NCBI GenBank assembly: GCA_026874595.1
Contig: CM049309.1
Location: 21,871,033-21,935,032, forward strand
Direction: 5' to 3'
DNA length: 64,000 nt
From: Sipunculus nudus
Taxonomy: Eukaryota > Annelida > Sipuncula > Golfingiida > Sipunculidae
The position numbers were made by a program, and so were the translations under genes. Of the stretch, positions 11,829 to 24,344 are shown in pieces. The notes beneath the pieces are model-generated. The model saw only the letters and a program-made list of their open reading frames with translations, was not told the DNA's origin and did not search any database. Within the stretch, counting starts at the first letter, position 1, and every line of letters begins with the position of its first letter.

Positions 11829-11990
11829 TGACGTCACTGATGAGGACGAGCTAGCACATTGACCAATGCCCAGTAACACAGGAGACATATCACGGCTGCA
11901 TGGCTATTGCGTATGGCACTCCATATATAAACCACCACTTGCACGCGTGCTTGATTATAGCGCGGCCTGCATGCTGCTTGAAGCTGTACT
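11829..11990 (+). promoter_or_regulatory. Promoter-like cluster: CRE, CCAAT, TATA
   Basis: A perfect TGACGTCA at 11829-11836 is followed by CCAAT at 11863-11867 and a TATA box (CATATATAAACC) at about 11922-11933, in the order and spacing of a pol II core promoter. Transcription would be expected to start at about 11952-11965 on the plus strand. No coding exon could be attached with confidence, so this may drive a non-coding RNA or a 5' UTR exon, or be coincidence. Confidence 0.4.
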
Positions 11991-12019
11991 CGAGCGCGTT
12001 ATAAGCAAACCGTGACTAA

Positions 12020-12520
12020 GTGTGAGTCATAGATTTCCATCCATTCTTCAAGTTGTTATTATTAATTCTGGAAATGATGTTTTAGCCTCAGATCATTTCC
12101 TTTCTAACAAGTGATGCATTGTTTTTCTTAATCTACATGTTAGAGCGCTCTTCGTTTGTCTGGGGAAAGAATAAACACACTTATTGATATTCGTCTATCC
12201 TCTGTCTGGACATGGACCACTGCCCACTATTTTCATCAATATTTCTTTATGCCAATATAAAGGTTGTATATTATAAAAACAGCAGGTATTCAAACAGTAA
12301 AAGTGTATATTTATTTGCTATATATATAAATAGAAAAATACAAGGAGAAATTATTGTAGTTATCTTGTAATTACGCAGCGCAGAGGTTAAACTGGAAAAT
12401 TAAACCCAGTGACAGTAATATCAATTCCGGGAATTCCCATGACAAAGTCATACAGTTAACCATAAAGGTGTATAAAAAACAAACATGCCAACTCACGCAA
12501 CAGAGCACTGGCAGAAGGGT
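12020..12520. other. No gene seen
   Basis: AT-rich sequence without ORFs of note or recognisable repeats. Confidence 0.4.
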
Positions 12521-12523
12521 AAA

Positions 12524-12963
12524 TTAAGGTAGCATCGTTTGGTAAACCCCATCAAATCACTCCAAAAGTTGTTTTAAATCCTTAGTAACCCATAAAGTAT
12601 TATAAGTGTTCTTTCCGATGGTATATATATATATTGTAAATCTTTCTATGATATTTTAACATTTTTAAATTTTTTAACAGTACTCTATTTTAAGCACCCA
12701 GTAACAGCAAGCTTTTAAGTGGGAATATAACAATATCTCAAAAGTGTTTTTCCTATATCATATCTCTATCTACCTTAAAACTTAAATATTAAATTTTGAT
12801 TTAATATTAAAAAAAAAAAAAATAAAGAAAGACACACGATAGAGAAAAACAGACTTTTTGATATACAAATAATCTATAATACATAATTTAAGGGTCTAAT
12901 TTTAAATTTAAATGCCTTTTTGGTTGATTTTGAATTAGGTTCCCCCCAGCGATACTACCTTAA
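12524..12963. mobile_element. TTAA-flanked MITE, 432 bp
   Basis: The left end reads TTAA then GGTAGCATCGTTTGG. The right end on the opposite strand reads TTAA then GGTAGTATCGCTGGG. The terminal inverted repeats span 12528-12542 and 12945-12959, and TTAA sits outside both. A TTAA target duplication is used by piggyBac and Kolobok elements. The interior is AT-rich and non-coding, so it needed a transposase supplied in trans. Confidence 0.8.
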
Positions 12964-12964
12964 C

Positions 12965-14540
12965 TCATATTAGCAATAGTATTTTAGATATAAAAATATT
13001 ACCCTGTCTGCTTGAATATTAAGTGGCTCAGTAGCGTATTCATCTGCGTAAAAACAAATTAATCTAACTGGATCTGTTGCCATTATTCGGCTGGAGCATC
13101 ACCTAGATTCTCTGACCCATGCATGCCCCACTTATCCACAAAGTTTCCTGGAAATCGGTTATTGCGTTATCCTGCTAACAGACCAACAAGTCATCCAAGA
13201 AACACACACACGCATTGGGATTAAAAAATAACCTTCTTGTCGGGTTTTATAACAATCAATGGACGATAAGGAGAATTTTTTACATGTAAAAAAACATATA
13301 TACGAATAATGTGTAAAATCCCTACGCACATTGTTCTCCTTTTAAAGTACTACGTACCCAATTGCGCAACATGTTGCATGAGTGTATGGCAAAATGTTTC
13401 ATGTTCCCAGTGCTCTGCAACATGTTTCAAGAAACAGAACCGGTTCTATTTTCATGCAACATGTTGCATGGTGTCAAGTTTCGTTTACGTGTGCGAGCCA
13501 TTAGAATAGCAGGATATTAGGTCACAACACTTTTGGGTAGCCGAGGTCATAAACTAGCTTCAAGAAGGAATGCCACTTCGAATGGACAAAGCAAAAAATG
13601 AGGATCTTTTGGATTTGTACCAATCATACAGGTGCTTTTTGACACAAAGTCTTATCATTACAAAAAAAACCAGAGACATGAAAAACTGCAGTTTTGAAGA
13701 ATTGGCACACATTCTTTAAAGTACTGGTGGGCAATTCCACAGAAAGATGCTCATGAACACTGAAATTTCACACTCTGTTTTTAACTATAGATGTTAGTTT
13801 AATTTTATATACATCTTGATCTTATGGTGTAAGGAAAAGAAAACAAAACACCCTCATATCTCTAAAAATGTTGTTTTCAGTACTCTTTATGGATAAAAAA
13901 TGCATTAATTATTTTCATTCATGAATGTTAAATGAAATAAAATAAAACTTTACACTAATGTAACATGTAAGTATTATATTATCAATAAAGTTCATCTCTT
14001 AATCTAAATCCGAAAAATATAAGCTATTAGCAAAAATGCTTAGATGATTGCATGAATACATCAAAGAATTGATATTATTTTGTTAAAATTTTCTGTAGAT
14101 TTGCAGAAGTCAACCTTAAATGTGTTATTTTCATAAATTCATTAGTCACCAAGTACATGTTAACAAAAAAATAATGTTGCATTAATTATTCAATTAGTAA
14201 TCTAAATTTTGCTACTACTTATGTTAAAATAAGTATGACATAAACACATCTCCAGATGTCTATTAAGTGGATTTTTTACACAAAATTTGTGGCAGTGCTG
14301 CTGTTCCTCGAATATTTATGCACTACAGTCTTTCAGAAATGATAAATAAATTTGCTGCCAGTGTTGTTTCTAGTGTTGAGTCCTAAGCGGTTACTGAAAC
14401 CTTTCACAAGTCATGCATGGCTTGAGGATGTGTCAATTTTACATGATTCAAGTTTTTTTCTGCAAAATTAGTCCCTTGCCACATGACACGGGAGCGATTT
14501 TCACGCATAGGGTCTGCGTGGACTCCGGGATACAGAGTAA
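12965..14540. other. No gene seen; palindromic GCAACATGTTGC words
   Basis: Mostly AT-rich, non-coding DNA. Around 13368-13476 the palindrome GCAACATGTTGC(ATG) occurs twice with weaker variants between (AAATGTTTCATG, GCAACATGTTTC). Spaced palindromes like these flank the inner transposon at 37.7 kb, but no matching terminus was found here. Confidence 0.4.
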
Positions 14541-14542
14541 AA

Positions 14543-14605
14543 TGACGTCACTCCACCATATTTATGTAGAAGTCCTGCTCGATCCGCTCTTCACCTATAT
14601 AAGCC
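14543..14605 (+). promoter_or_regulatory. Promoter-like pair: CRE octamer and TATA box
   Basis: A perfect TGACGTCA at 14543-14550 lies about 45 bp upstream of a strong TATA box (CTATATAAGCC at about 14595-14605). No downstream exon was identified, so this is suggestive only. Confidence 0.3.
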
Positions 14606-14980
14606 TATTCGCGCATATGTAAACAAACCTATTTTTCACACATATACGCACAAACGCATTTCCACGCACATGGAAACACACCTGTAGGAAGTTCTATAGT
14701 ATAATAATCATATGGCCGACCCTTCGAAAAGTATCTCAAGATAATATTGCCCAAATAAATCAGAATGCAATACAATCTTGCAGCCCGAATATGCCTAAAA
14801 GCATGGACCCAGATGGGTTCAATATCAGTCATGTGAAGTTTTAATATATGAAATAATTTTGTCTTTATGTACTCCCTCCTTTGAGCTTAATCTGTACAGT
14901 TAAAGCAGTCAGTCTAAAGCTGTGTTTCCAAGTGCGCGTATATACGCGCACGCGAATATGAGTGAACTGACAGGCGTATA
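14605..14980. mobile_element. Possible TIR element with GTGTTTCCA inverted repeats
   Basis: CACGCACATGGAAACAC at about 14661-14677 is the inverted counterpart of GTGTTTCCAAGTGCGCG at 14923-14939. Outside both arms lie CGCGAATA-type words (TATTCGCGCATATG on the left, GCACGCGAATATG on the right), consistent with diverged terminal inverted repeats 50-70 bp long. No clear target duplication was found. Confidence 0.4.
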
Positions 14981-14989
14981 TATCATGGC

Positions 14990-15596
14990 ACAAAAAGACA
15001 AAAACTAGAATTCTAACACATCTTACAAACACTAACACAAAGGGAATTCTCTGTTTTTATGTCTTTTTTTTAGCTCTTTGCCAAGAGCTTGTATGATATA
15101 TGCATGGTTCAATGTTCAATAAAATATATGGTTCAGATGTGCTCAGTGCTATGGTATAAAAAGGACAATTTAGAATACGTAACTTAGGGCAATAATAAGC
15201 CTTACTGTCACTGAATATACAAAATGACAGATAAATACAGGTATCTTTTTATCAGAAGATCTTTTGTCAGAAGATCAAACAAAATCTTCTCCCATTAATT
15301 CTTATAGGGCGGCAAGAGGTAGAAAAATCAGAGCCACAAGTTGTTTACTGCATGTACCATTGAATCCCAGTGTATAATGGGATGCTCACTAATACACTAT
15401 ACACTATATATAGTTCCACAAATAAACTAACAAGTCCTAAGACGTTCATTTCTTTTATCAATTATGCATGAAAAGAGTGCCATAATGATTACTTCTGCAT
15501 GCTATCATTACGGAATGTAGTACTATATAAAAGTCTGTTATTTAATTATATGAGCCCATATAAATATAGACTATACTCGATGACTTCATTATAAGG

Positions 15597-15648
<52 letters not shown>

Positions 15649-17420
15649 GATATGGAACGACGATGAGAAATGTATCATGCACTGTACAAATGACATCGTC
15701 TAAGCTACCACCACCCCGCAGGTACTTCAATAGATTCCATTGAATCAGTTTTTGGTATAACGTCTGGCCTTCAAGCTTTCATTTTTGTAGAAAATCAAAC
15801 AAAAAATGTGCTAGTTTCACGGGGTGCGGGTGGTGGTATATAGTTTTTTTAAATGTATATACTAGTAATTAAGGAAATTAAAGAACCTGCAATAAACAGA
15901 CTGAGAGTAACCTCTGGATGGTGATTTGAAAAAAAAAATATTTAGGGCTCTGTATGATAGTCGAAACAGTATCTTTTCCTCTCATATATTCTCAGAAGCT
16001 AATATTTCTCGTTTCAGTTGAATTTCAGCAAGAAATGTAATATCTTATTTACACATAAGGTAAATGTACAGGCACATAATTCTAAAAGCCTGAATTTTAA
16101 TGTAGGTCCTGTTGTATGAAATATCTGTGAACCTCGCAAACCACTTATTGTTATTCTCCAACTATTTCCAAGAAATTTCCCAAGGGAGGGTTTCCTATGT
16201 ACGCCAATGATGCAATATAACGTCTAGACGCTAAGGAATAATAGACAGAAATTGCAGCGTCAGACAGGTTATGTAAAATATATGAACCGTAGGAGACCCT
16301 TATAGTATGCATTACGCCGACCTGACAGCGCAGACCCGAGGTTGACGTGTTATTATTAGTTCTTTGAAATCGTCTGTACTGTCGTTATTTAAAATTTACA
16401 AAACATATTGGATTCGCACATGCAGGGAGGGGAACTCGGGCGTTGAACCAGAAAATCGTTTATGGCTTTAAATAACGCAATGAAGAACTGAGATTTTCGT
16501 TTGCTAAAAAATAGTTTTTATTTGTATACTATAAGAAAAAAGGTAAAACCATAAAGAGATTGTATAAAAGAAAGTAAAATCGGACGGTAAGTGACGAAAA
16601 TAGCCTGCAGAATCAGACAGGAATCTTCACTTAAGCATGATTAAGAACATTAAACCATGATCAGTATAAATATTACAGGCTAGGGTTATTATAACAAATG
16701 CGGTATTTCATCTATATATATGGCGTATACAGAGATAACATGAAGGCAAAGGATACAGAAAGAAAAAACAAACTAAGGGGGCGTCGAGTTTGTTAAAAGA
16801 AATATAATCTGCAGCCTGGAAGGAAGGGATTATTGCAGAATGGAAACAGGTGGCCTCGTTTACTGCTAGAGTGATGGTGGTAAAGGTAATGCCAAGTAGT
16901 TAAGATTAAAGAAAAGAGTGCAAAACACACCTTTTTCAAAAGGCATGGTAGGCGACAGTCATTATGGGGTTTACTTTGTCTTAAAAGATGTCCTTTTAAA
17001 AAAGGAGTTTTTTTTAACATTTTATCGAATTAAAAAATAAAATGTAAATTTTAAGCTAAAAAGTAACATGGTAGAGTTATGTAGTTTAATATTAGCCCAC
17101 TAAATGTGCCTTGTTGTTAATGGGTGTTTATAATGGTGTGCTTACAAAATTAATTACCTTTGTAAATAATATTAAAATATTAAATTTCATAAATACATAT
17201 ATGCCACAAGAAAGAACATTTTACCAGGCTTAAAATTAGTTACTATATATTTTATCGGATCTAATATGAATTTTAAAAGCATTGATTTTAAAAGAAGATG
17301 TTTTTGCCAGGAATGCTGTACTAAATGCTGAGACGATGCTGAACCGCCCCTGAAGATGGCAAATTACCCAGTGAAATCTCAGTGTGAAAAAGTCCAAAAA
17401 TAGTCGCATTTTAACAACGG
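14990..17420. other. No gene seen; (TA)n at 15597-15648
   Basis: About 2.4 kb of AT-rich intergenic DNA with one long TA tract. The ORFs at 15542-15730 and 16793-17020 are either microsatellite-driven or featureless. No RNA gene or mobile-element end was recognised. Confidence 0.4.
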
Positions 17421-17422
17421 TT

Positions 17423-17751
17423 CTTCCATTCAGGGGCGTCAATATAGGGGGGGAATAATATTATAATATTGCAAATGAAATATATTAATAAATAGAATTA
17501 AAGACTTTGGATCCATTTACTAAAGAAAGTTATATCTAAACCTTGCTTTGAATTACAAAAACTTATTTTTTATTACAGTATATGATTAACATTGGTATAT
17601 ATATATATATGTATATATAATCATATATATAGTTGAAATTGTCACTCAGAGACGCTGAAAAAGGTTTATGTGTGTGTGTGTGTGTAGATATATATATATA
17701 TACAAAGTCATCCCCCCACCCTGGAAGAAAAATTGACGCCCTGCTTCCATT
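17423..17751. mobile_element. hAT-type MITE, 313 bp with 8-bp duplication
   Basis: The left terminus CAGGGGCGTCAATATAGGGG starts at 17431. The right terminus on the opposite strand reads CAGGGCGTCAATTTTTCTTC and ends at 17743. The 8-bp word CTTCCATT is repeated perfectly at 17423-17430 and 17744-17751. CAGGG termini and an 8-bp duplication are diagnostic of the hAT superfamily. The interior is AT-rich and contains (TA)n and (TG)n tracts but no coding sequence. The perfect duplication suggests a fairly recent insertion. Confidence 0.9.
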
Positions 17752-17904
17752 CGTCGGAACATTATTTTTCTCGTTTCCCATTCAAATGACGCTCAACAAC
17801 ACAAAATCAGACTAGTATTTATTTCGTTTTAAAGGGGACCCTCAGCTCAGTTGTGTTCAAGCAGGTCGTTCAGGCATTGTCTTTAACAACATTAACAGAG
17901 TTTA

Positions 17905-18299
17905 TTGCCTCTGTCAGGAGGGTGTGTGTTCACTGCTGTTCGTGTGTGTTCGTGTGTGTGTTCGTTTGTGTGTTCGTTAGGGTGTATGTTTGTGTGTTTG
18001 TTTGTTCACAACATAACTCACGCAATCATGAACGGAATCTCATGAAAGTTTTCGAGCATTTCCGGAATGGGCCAATGAAGAAAGGATAACGTTTGGTGTG
18101 GTTCCGGCACATGATCCGAATTAAGAAACGTCATCAAAGTATATTCACTAAAGTAGAGTACACTTATATGCACGAATGAACTTAGGAATATGGCCGAATG
18201 CAAACACGGTTTTGGAAGCATCCGACAGTAGGCATCCCGCCCCCCCCCCCCACCCCGTACATGGCAGAGGCTTGCATTCCTTAGAATGCAGATTTCTGG
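17905..18299 (+). mobile_element. Helitron/Helentron-like non-autonomous repeat, family B copy 2
   Basis: It starts TTGCCTCTGTCAGGAGG, carries an expanded (GT)n/GTTC tract, and ends with a perfect 6-bp hairpin (GCATTC-CTTA-GAATGC) followed by AGATTT, CTGG and T. It is the clearest copy for the 3' hairpin plus CTRR terminus. The C-run at 18240-18250 is an internal expansion. Confidence 0.65.
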
Positions 18300-18304
18300 T
18301 TTTA

Positions 18305-19890
18305 GCTATAGTTGAAAATTTAGTTCTTTATTCTAAGGCGAAATGCTTTCCATACTGCCACTGGGAAAAAAAGTTGGTTGCAAATATCCAACAATCGTAC
18401 TAAAATTTACTCAAGATAATCCTCTAGATATAAAATTAAAACATAAATTTTAAACAAAAACAGATGAATTCTGACTTTTTGAAGGAGAACAAAGTGACCG
18501 CTTTACCAAAATATTTACTAAAGATTGTTTGTCCTTTCCAGGAAACATAATCTGCTGTTTGTCATAAATTAAGGGAGTATATCCATTTAAAATGATCAGC
18601 AACCGTGACACAATGGTGAAATTTCACCACTTGTTATTTCTCGGCCACGAGGAGGTTAAATCTCCTCCTTGGTTCGCTGGTTCGTCGTTGTTATATAACT
18701 GCTAGCAACTTTCAGAAATATGTTATTAAAGGATTTGATATAATTAGGTTTAGGGTACCACCCAAGGAACATACCATTTTGCAACAGTTATTCTGGATCA
18801 CCATAATATATCTTTGATTCAAAGGATTATATACCAATGTGACACAGGGCTATTCCTTTGACTTCGGGGAGATCATTTATGGTTATTAGGGCCAGCATTT
18901 TTTTTATGCTAGGCAAAAAAAGACCATGAGAACAAGTGTTACTGGAGGGTGATAGTGAAGAAACATAGGAAAGCTGGAAGGGTGGTAGTGGCGATATCAG
19001 AGGGTTCAACTGAAACAACTTATAAGGTATATTAGACAGTTGGGTGGTTGTGGTACATTTTAGGTAGAAGCATTGCATGATATTAATTGCCTTTTGAGCA
19101 TTTTCAGGTGATGTAGAACTTTAACATTACACCACCAGAGGGCATCACACAGGCCCCGATTCTCCAGACCACAAAGCAATCACCGATTACGATAATGTTA
19201 CAGGTCCGTAGCTACACCAGCATGACCTGCCATCATACCAGGTTGAAGTGACTGGAGTCTTAATGGAAATATAGCATTGCTGCACTTTTAGTATTGATAG
19301 AAATCTAGCAATACATTATAACTTAATGCTTTTTACAAAAGTAGGAAAATAACGAGGTTCACATAAAATACCCATAGCATATGTTTCACGGGTATAGATA
19401 AAAACTGCCAGGTGGCGAATGTGTGACGCCAGCTTAAACATGGAAGTTCATGCATAAACATTGATAAATTTTAATTACGTGATATGTGTTATGAAAAGCT
19501 CTTTTCACATAAAATTATACTAATTCAATAGTTTTTTTTTTGCATATAAACTGAATTTCTTATCACAAGTACTTTTTGTGATAAGGAGGAGTAAATTAAC
19601 AAGGTCGACATGCAGTGAATGTTCGGTAGACAGGGGCGAAATTAGGGGGAGCGCAATGGATGCCCGACCTTTTTTTTTACCTAAAACATCTGATGACTAA
19701 AGCGCTTTAATTATACCTTAAAACAGAGAGAGATTTTGCATGATGAAGCATAAGACAAACATGTATTGTGCCTTTACAGCCTAGATTTTCAAAATGTTTC
19801 AACACCATGGGTAAAGGGTTGTTCACTCCAATACCGTCCCATATATTTATGTATATATAGCGTTTGTATGTTTATAATTATATCCGCAAA
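18305..19890. other. No gene seen
   Basis: AT-rich intergenic sequence. The ORFs at 18176-18403 and 18827-19078 are repeat-derived or featureless. Confidence 0.4.
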
Positions 19891-19896
19891 AAACAG

Positions 19897-20700
19897 TTTT
19901 ATTGATACTATGTATTCAGCCGGACGCCGTATCCGTCGCCGCGGTTTCCCGGAGAACCCCTCCGTATCCACCGGACGGAATTTTATGAAACTCAGAATTA
20001 AGATTGGGTCACGTGTGAACTGCTGCGCCCTCATTTTGGGTTAACCTCTGACCTTTCCTTTCTGCAGAGCCTCCACCTATGTGTCTGTTTTCACACATAA
20101 ACCCAAATATCTTGGAACTCGTTGACCAATCGGGCTGGAATTTTACATGAGTATAGCTCTTAGATAGTTTTATATCATACACAAAGCTGATGGCGCCATC
20201 TACAACCATTTTTGCACAGCGTTCATTTGTTTTGCCTGCCTTGAATCAAAATCACTCATATCTCTGTGTGAAGTGTGTATGAGTATAGATCTTGCATAGC
20301 TCCACAGCTTATAAAAATTCGGCAGCTCAACCTACAAAGATTTTTCCTTGGTGTCCATCTGTTGATCGACCTAGGGTAAAAAATCACTCATATCTCAGCT
20401 GTGGTTTGACTTATCCACCTGAATTTTTGCATGTGTATACATCCTCGAAAGCTTTTTTTCGTTGAAATGACAGTTTGCGTCACCTACAATCATTTTTGCG
20501 TGGCAGACATCCATGCTTATATCTCAGAACTGGTTTGATATATAGGTCTAACCCCTACTCTAATTGTCACCTTCCCCATCCAATCCATAATGTGACAAAT
20601 TTAACTCTATTTCCCCTCACCACTCCATGCATCACTTCTTCCTTACCACTCTGATTTCGGTTGATACACGTAGTCGCTTTGTCTACTACCCGTATTCTAG
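19897..20700 (+). mobile_element. Helitron-like non-autonomous repeat, family A copy 1
   Basis: It begins near CAGTTTTATTGATACTATGT and consists of repeated modules of the type 'ATATCT..G..CTGGTTTGA...GAAATTTTGCATG' and 'TTTTTGCGTGGC'. It ends TACCCGTATTCTAG at 20700. In the sister copy at 42235 the same end is preceded by a hairpin and followed by T, as in Helitrons. ORFs within it on both strands are shadows. Related partial copies lie at about 31204-31410 and 33470-34110. Confidence 0.55.
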
Positions 20701-20939
20701 ATTAATGGATGTGGGCACACAAAACATATGTTTTAGAAAAAATATGGATATAAATATATGAAATAAGACGTCTAACTACTCAAGTCATTTTTCAGGATAC
20801 ACCTTACAGGTTACAGGTATATACAGGTACTCGGGTGATTTTTCGTGTACCTGGATTTATTTCGGAAAAAAATGATCCAGCTACCCAAAGTGCTTCCTTT
20901 TTATATATGCCCGACCTACTCCAACCCTCGCTTAAAGCA

Positions 20940-21210
20940 CATGGCCGAGTTACTAGGATCCTATCGCGTTTTTTTGTGTGAGAAATAAAACCGTAGTCTG
21001 GGAAAACACATGTCGAACATATTGATTGAACGAGAGCAACAACTACGAAACCAGAATAACGGAAGTAAACATGAGAGCAAAGAAAAAATAGGTGCGTTAT
21101 CTAACAGCGGAGAGGTGTCAATAAGCAGGTTTTTGTCTCCTTGTCTGCTCTCTCGTCGTCGTTGCTGTTTCTACTTTCTCTGTCTCGTCAGCTGGCCTTC
21201 AACTTTGGTA
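20940..21210 (+). other. Possible orphan first exon with consensus donor
   Basis: An ATG at 21010 opens a frame that runs into the donor-like sequence TTTG|GTAAGTG at about 21208. The encoded segment is charged (LIEREQQLRNQNNGSKHESK) and then Ser/Cys/Leu-rich. No downstream exon was recognised, and the upstream sequence is not promoter-like. It is a candidate first exon only. Confidence 0.2.
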
Positions 21211-21776
21211 AGTGATCTATACACCAAGGATTGATATACTAATCAATTACTGTAATAGATTACAATCAGTTACAAATTTAGCCTGGGGGTAATTGTAACG
21301 ATTTACAATTATTTTTTGCGTAAATTTAATTGCAGTGTAATTTAAGGTAATTTTACTGTTAATCGTTTATTTCATAATGTAATCGTCTGGTTCTGCATGT
21401 TTTGGCACCATGGTTACTTTGTCTCATTTTTATTGACAGTACTATTTAAGTAGGTTGTATATTTTGCCTTTCACTTTGCACGGTCATGTGTGTGATCATC
21501 ATGTATGGAGACAATTTGTAAACTGCAGACAGTACCTCTAATCAGTATATGGCTATAAAATGATATTTATCTAAACAGTTATAGTGTTATTAGGGGTGGA
21601 GTTGATTTTCCATTTAAAAAAATTGGTTAAATGCACGATCAGGCAGGTAGGTAGATATTTTACTCGTCAGATATACAAAAACCCTTTTCTAATATAGACT
21701 GTTTTTCTGGTTTTAGAACAGTGTTCCATTGTCAAGTGTGCCCTAGATCGGTTTCATTTTGATATGTTTACCTTAG

Positions 21777-22650
21777 ACCAATGTTCCATAGAGACAAGTG
21801 TTCAAAGACAGGTGTACCTCGGACAAGTGTTTCATAGACAAGTGGACCTCAGACAAGTGTTTCATAGAAAATTGTACCTCAGACAAGTGTTTTCCTAGAC
21901 AAGTGTACTTCAGACAAGTGTTTCATAGACAAGTGTACCTCAGACAAGTGTTTCATAGACAAGTGTACCTCAGACAAGTGTTTCATAGAAAATTGCACCT
22001 CAGACAAGTGTTTCATAGATAAGTGTACCTCAGACAAGTGTTTCATAGATAAGTGTACCTCAGACAATTGTTTCATAGACAAGTGTACCTCAGACAAGTG
22101 TTTTCCTAGACAAGTGTACCTCAGACAATTGTTGCCTAGACAAGTGTACCTAAGACAATTGTTTCATAGAAAATTGTACCTCAGACAAGTGTTTCATAGA
22201 TAAGTGTACCTCAGACAAGTGTTTCATAGATAAGTGTACCTCAGACAATTGTTTCATAGACAAGTGTACCTCAGACAAGTGTTTTCCTAGACAAGTGTAC
22301 CTAAGACAATTGTTGCCTAGACAAGTGTACCTAAGACAATTGTTTCATAGAAAATTGTACCTCAGACAAGTGTTTCATAGATAAGTGTACCTCAGACAAT
22401 TGTTTCATAGATACATGTACCTCAGACAATTGTTTCATGGACAAGTGGACCTCAGACAAGTGTTTTCCTAGACAAGTGTACCTCAGACAATTGTTTCATA
22501 GGCAAGTGTACCTCAGACAATTGTTTCATAGACAAGTGTACCTCAGACAAGTGTTTCCTAGACAAGTGTACCTCAGACAAGTGTTTCATAGACAAGTCTA
22601 CCTCAGACAAGGGTTTCATAGACATGTGTTCCTTATACGAGTGTCAATAA
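21777..22650. repeat. 30-bp tandem repeat with 181-bp higher-order structure
   Basis: The unit is exactly 30 bp and is itself a dimer of two related 15-mers: AGACAAGTGTACCTC and AGACAAGTGTTTCAT. Variant units (TTTTCCTAG, TTGCCTAG, TTTCATAGAAAATTG, CAATTG for CAAGTG) recur in a fixed order, with copies of one block starting at about 22011, 22192 and 22373. This gives a higher-order repeat of 181 bp (five 30-mers and one 31-mer). Because 30 is divisible by three, long ORFs appear on both strands (21798-22022, 21879-22097, 22437-22670); these are artefacts. Degenerate units extend left to about 21715. Confidence 0.95.
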
Positions 22651-22679
22651 ACCCGTCGATGTATATTTAGATAAACAAG

Positions 22680-24340
22680 ATTAAACAAAAAAAAAGAAGG
22701 GGAAAACCTGATACTATTCAGCCAATTCAACATAAGACATATAAACATTGTCCGTGTGCTAGAGTTTAATGTGTGGTTCTAACGTGTTGTTCTTGTATGA
22801 TCTCGACAAGTTTCCTCTCTTTAATTGTTGAAGGAATAACAATTTGTGATAAAGTAGAGCGCCTTATGAAATAAGACGTAAAATATAGTTTCTGAAGGAT
22901 ATTCTGATTGAAAAATGTTTTATTGTATTTTAATATAGTGATATAACAATTTACTTGACAAATATGACAACTATACAGTTTGGATTGAGACGGTTACCGG
23001 TATTCAGTATTTTCACGATATCTGACAACTACGGTAATCGTACCGCCAACCTTCCTATTATCGCGATATTACGATATGCATTTATGTCCACGATTTTGGT
23101 TCACAAGCAAGTCCTTGAAGTGTGTTTTCTGGATAAACTGGCATCATTAGGCTCTGTCCATGTTCAACATAACATTTATTTTAAAGAATTATACTTATTT
23201 TTTTTAAACCGCATACATCTGAACACCTGCGTGTATGTTGAACCGTGTGCTAACCGACTTCGGGATAAGTCGGAAATGTCCGGAAGTAGCAGGACGAATC
23301 AGCGAGGACAAAACCGGGGAATTCCAGGAGAAATTAACATTAGAAAGAAAGAGCATAAAAAAACATATTGATCCTTCGGAAATGGAAACGAAATGGAACG
23401 GAAATGTCAACGTAAAAGTGTCACCGGATCTAACATTCCTGACGGGTTGCATATTTTTTCATAAAAAACGGGGGTTGGAATATTTAGACATGATGGTTAT
23501 GACACGCTCTCCGAAAACTCTCCGGGATTCTCCGGCTTTTATGTAGTTTTAGGAAACATGGTGGAAAGTTTTGACAAGCGTACCGGTAATTGATGATGGG
23601 GGCAGGACTTCCCGCCTCAGGCTCGGACACCTGCAGCGCCTTCATGGAATTTACATCACTTTTGACACTTTTGACGTTCTCAATGCCTTAAATATGTCTT
23701 AATGTCTTAAATGTCTCGATTCATACACCGAGTATATACATGTCGCTATTTTCTATGAATAGTAAATTGTATTCCAACCGCACACTGATCTTTGCGAGTT
23801 CTGACTTAGAATTAGAAAAGACACAAACATGTACTCAGGATTAAAGTAGTACTGGATTAGGGAACAGAGCGCGAACTATTTATGAATAGGAAAGGCTGCC
23901 CACGTATTTCTTTTTAAATTTTAGTTCATAAGATTATTTTTTGAGACAGGGTATTCATTACAACTCCAAAAACCCTGATTGTTTCCTCAGCTTTATTGTT
24001 CATTCTGTTTGGGCTGAAAGATTCCTTTGCGTTCATCACATATTTATTGGAGCTAGCTGTCTCTATCAATATTTTAATATTATATAACTGACTCGGATAT
24101 GAATTTCAAAGTTTTGCATTTGACAGTATAAGAATGTTATAACTGAATCAGTTGGACACTGCTGTCAGTGTTATACAGGTTATTTGACAGATAACCTGAA
24201 CTCTCGCGTGAAACTGCGTAAATGTCTTACACGATTGTACTGCCGTGCAGTGCGAACGGCTGCCGGGACACACTGCAACTAATTCCAATGACTGTCTGGT
24301 TGGACCGGTCCGTCAAACACTTCGGTTCCCGTTCTTCTTC
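22680..24340. other. No gene seen
   Basis: Intergenic sequence. The ORFs at 22955-23371, 23204-23452 and 23235-23546 overlap on both strands, have no domain and lack splice context. I do not support any of them as genes. Confidence 0.4.
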
Positions 24341-24344
24341 CTGG

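Noticed and set aside
11829-11850. Hammerhead-like word CACTGATGAGGACGAGC near the CRE
   Set aside because: It has a CTGATGA word but no stem II and no GAAA strand, and flanks do not pair. It looks like a chance match, unlike 51304-51351.
21777-22650. CRISPR-like or protein-coding array
   Set aside because: There are no unique spacers; units are contiguous 30-mers. The long frames on both strands follow from the unit length being a multiple of three.
22955-23546. ORFs of 82-138 residues on both strands
   Set aside because: They overlap in antisense, have no recognisable feature and no splice context.
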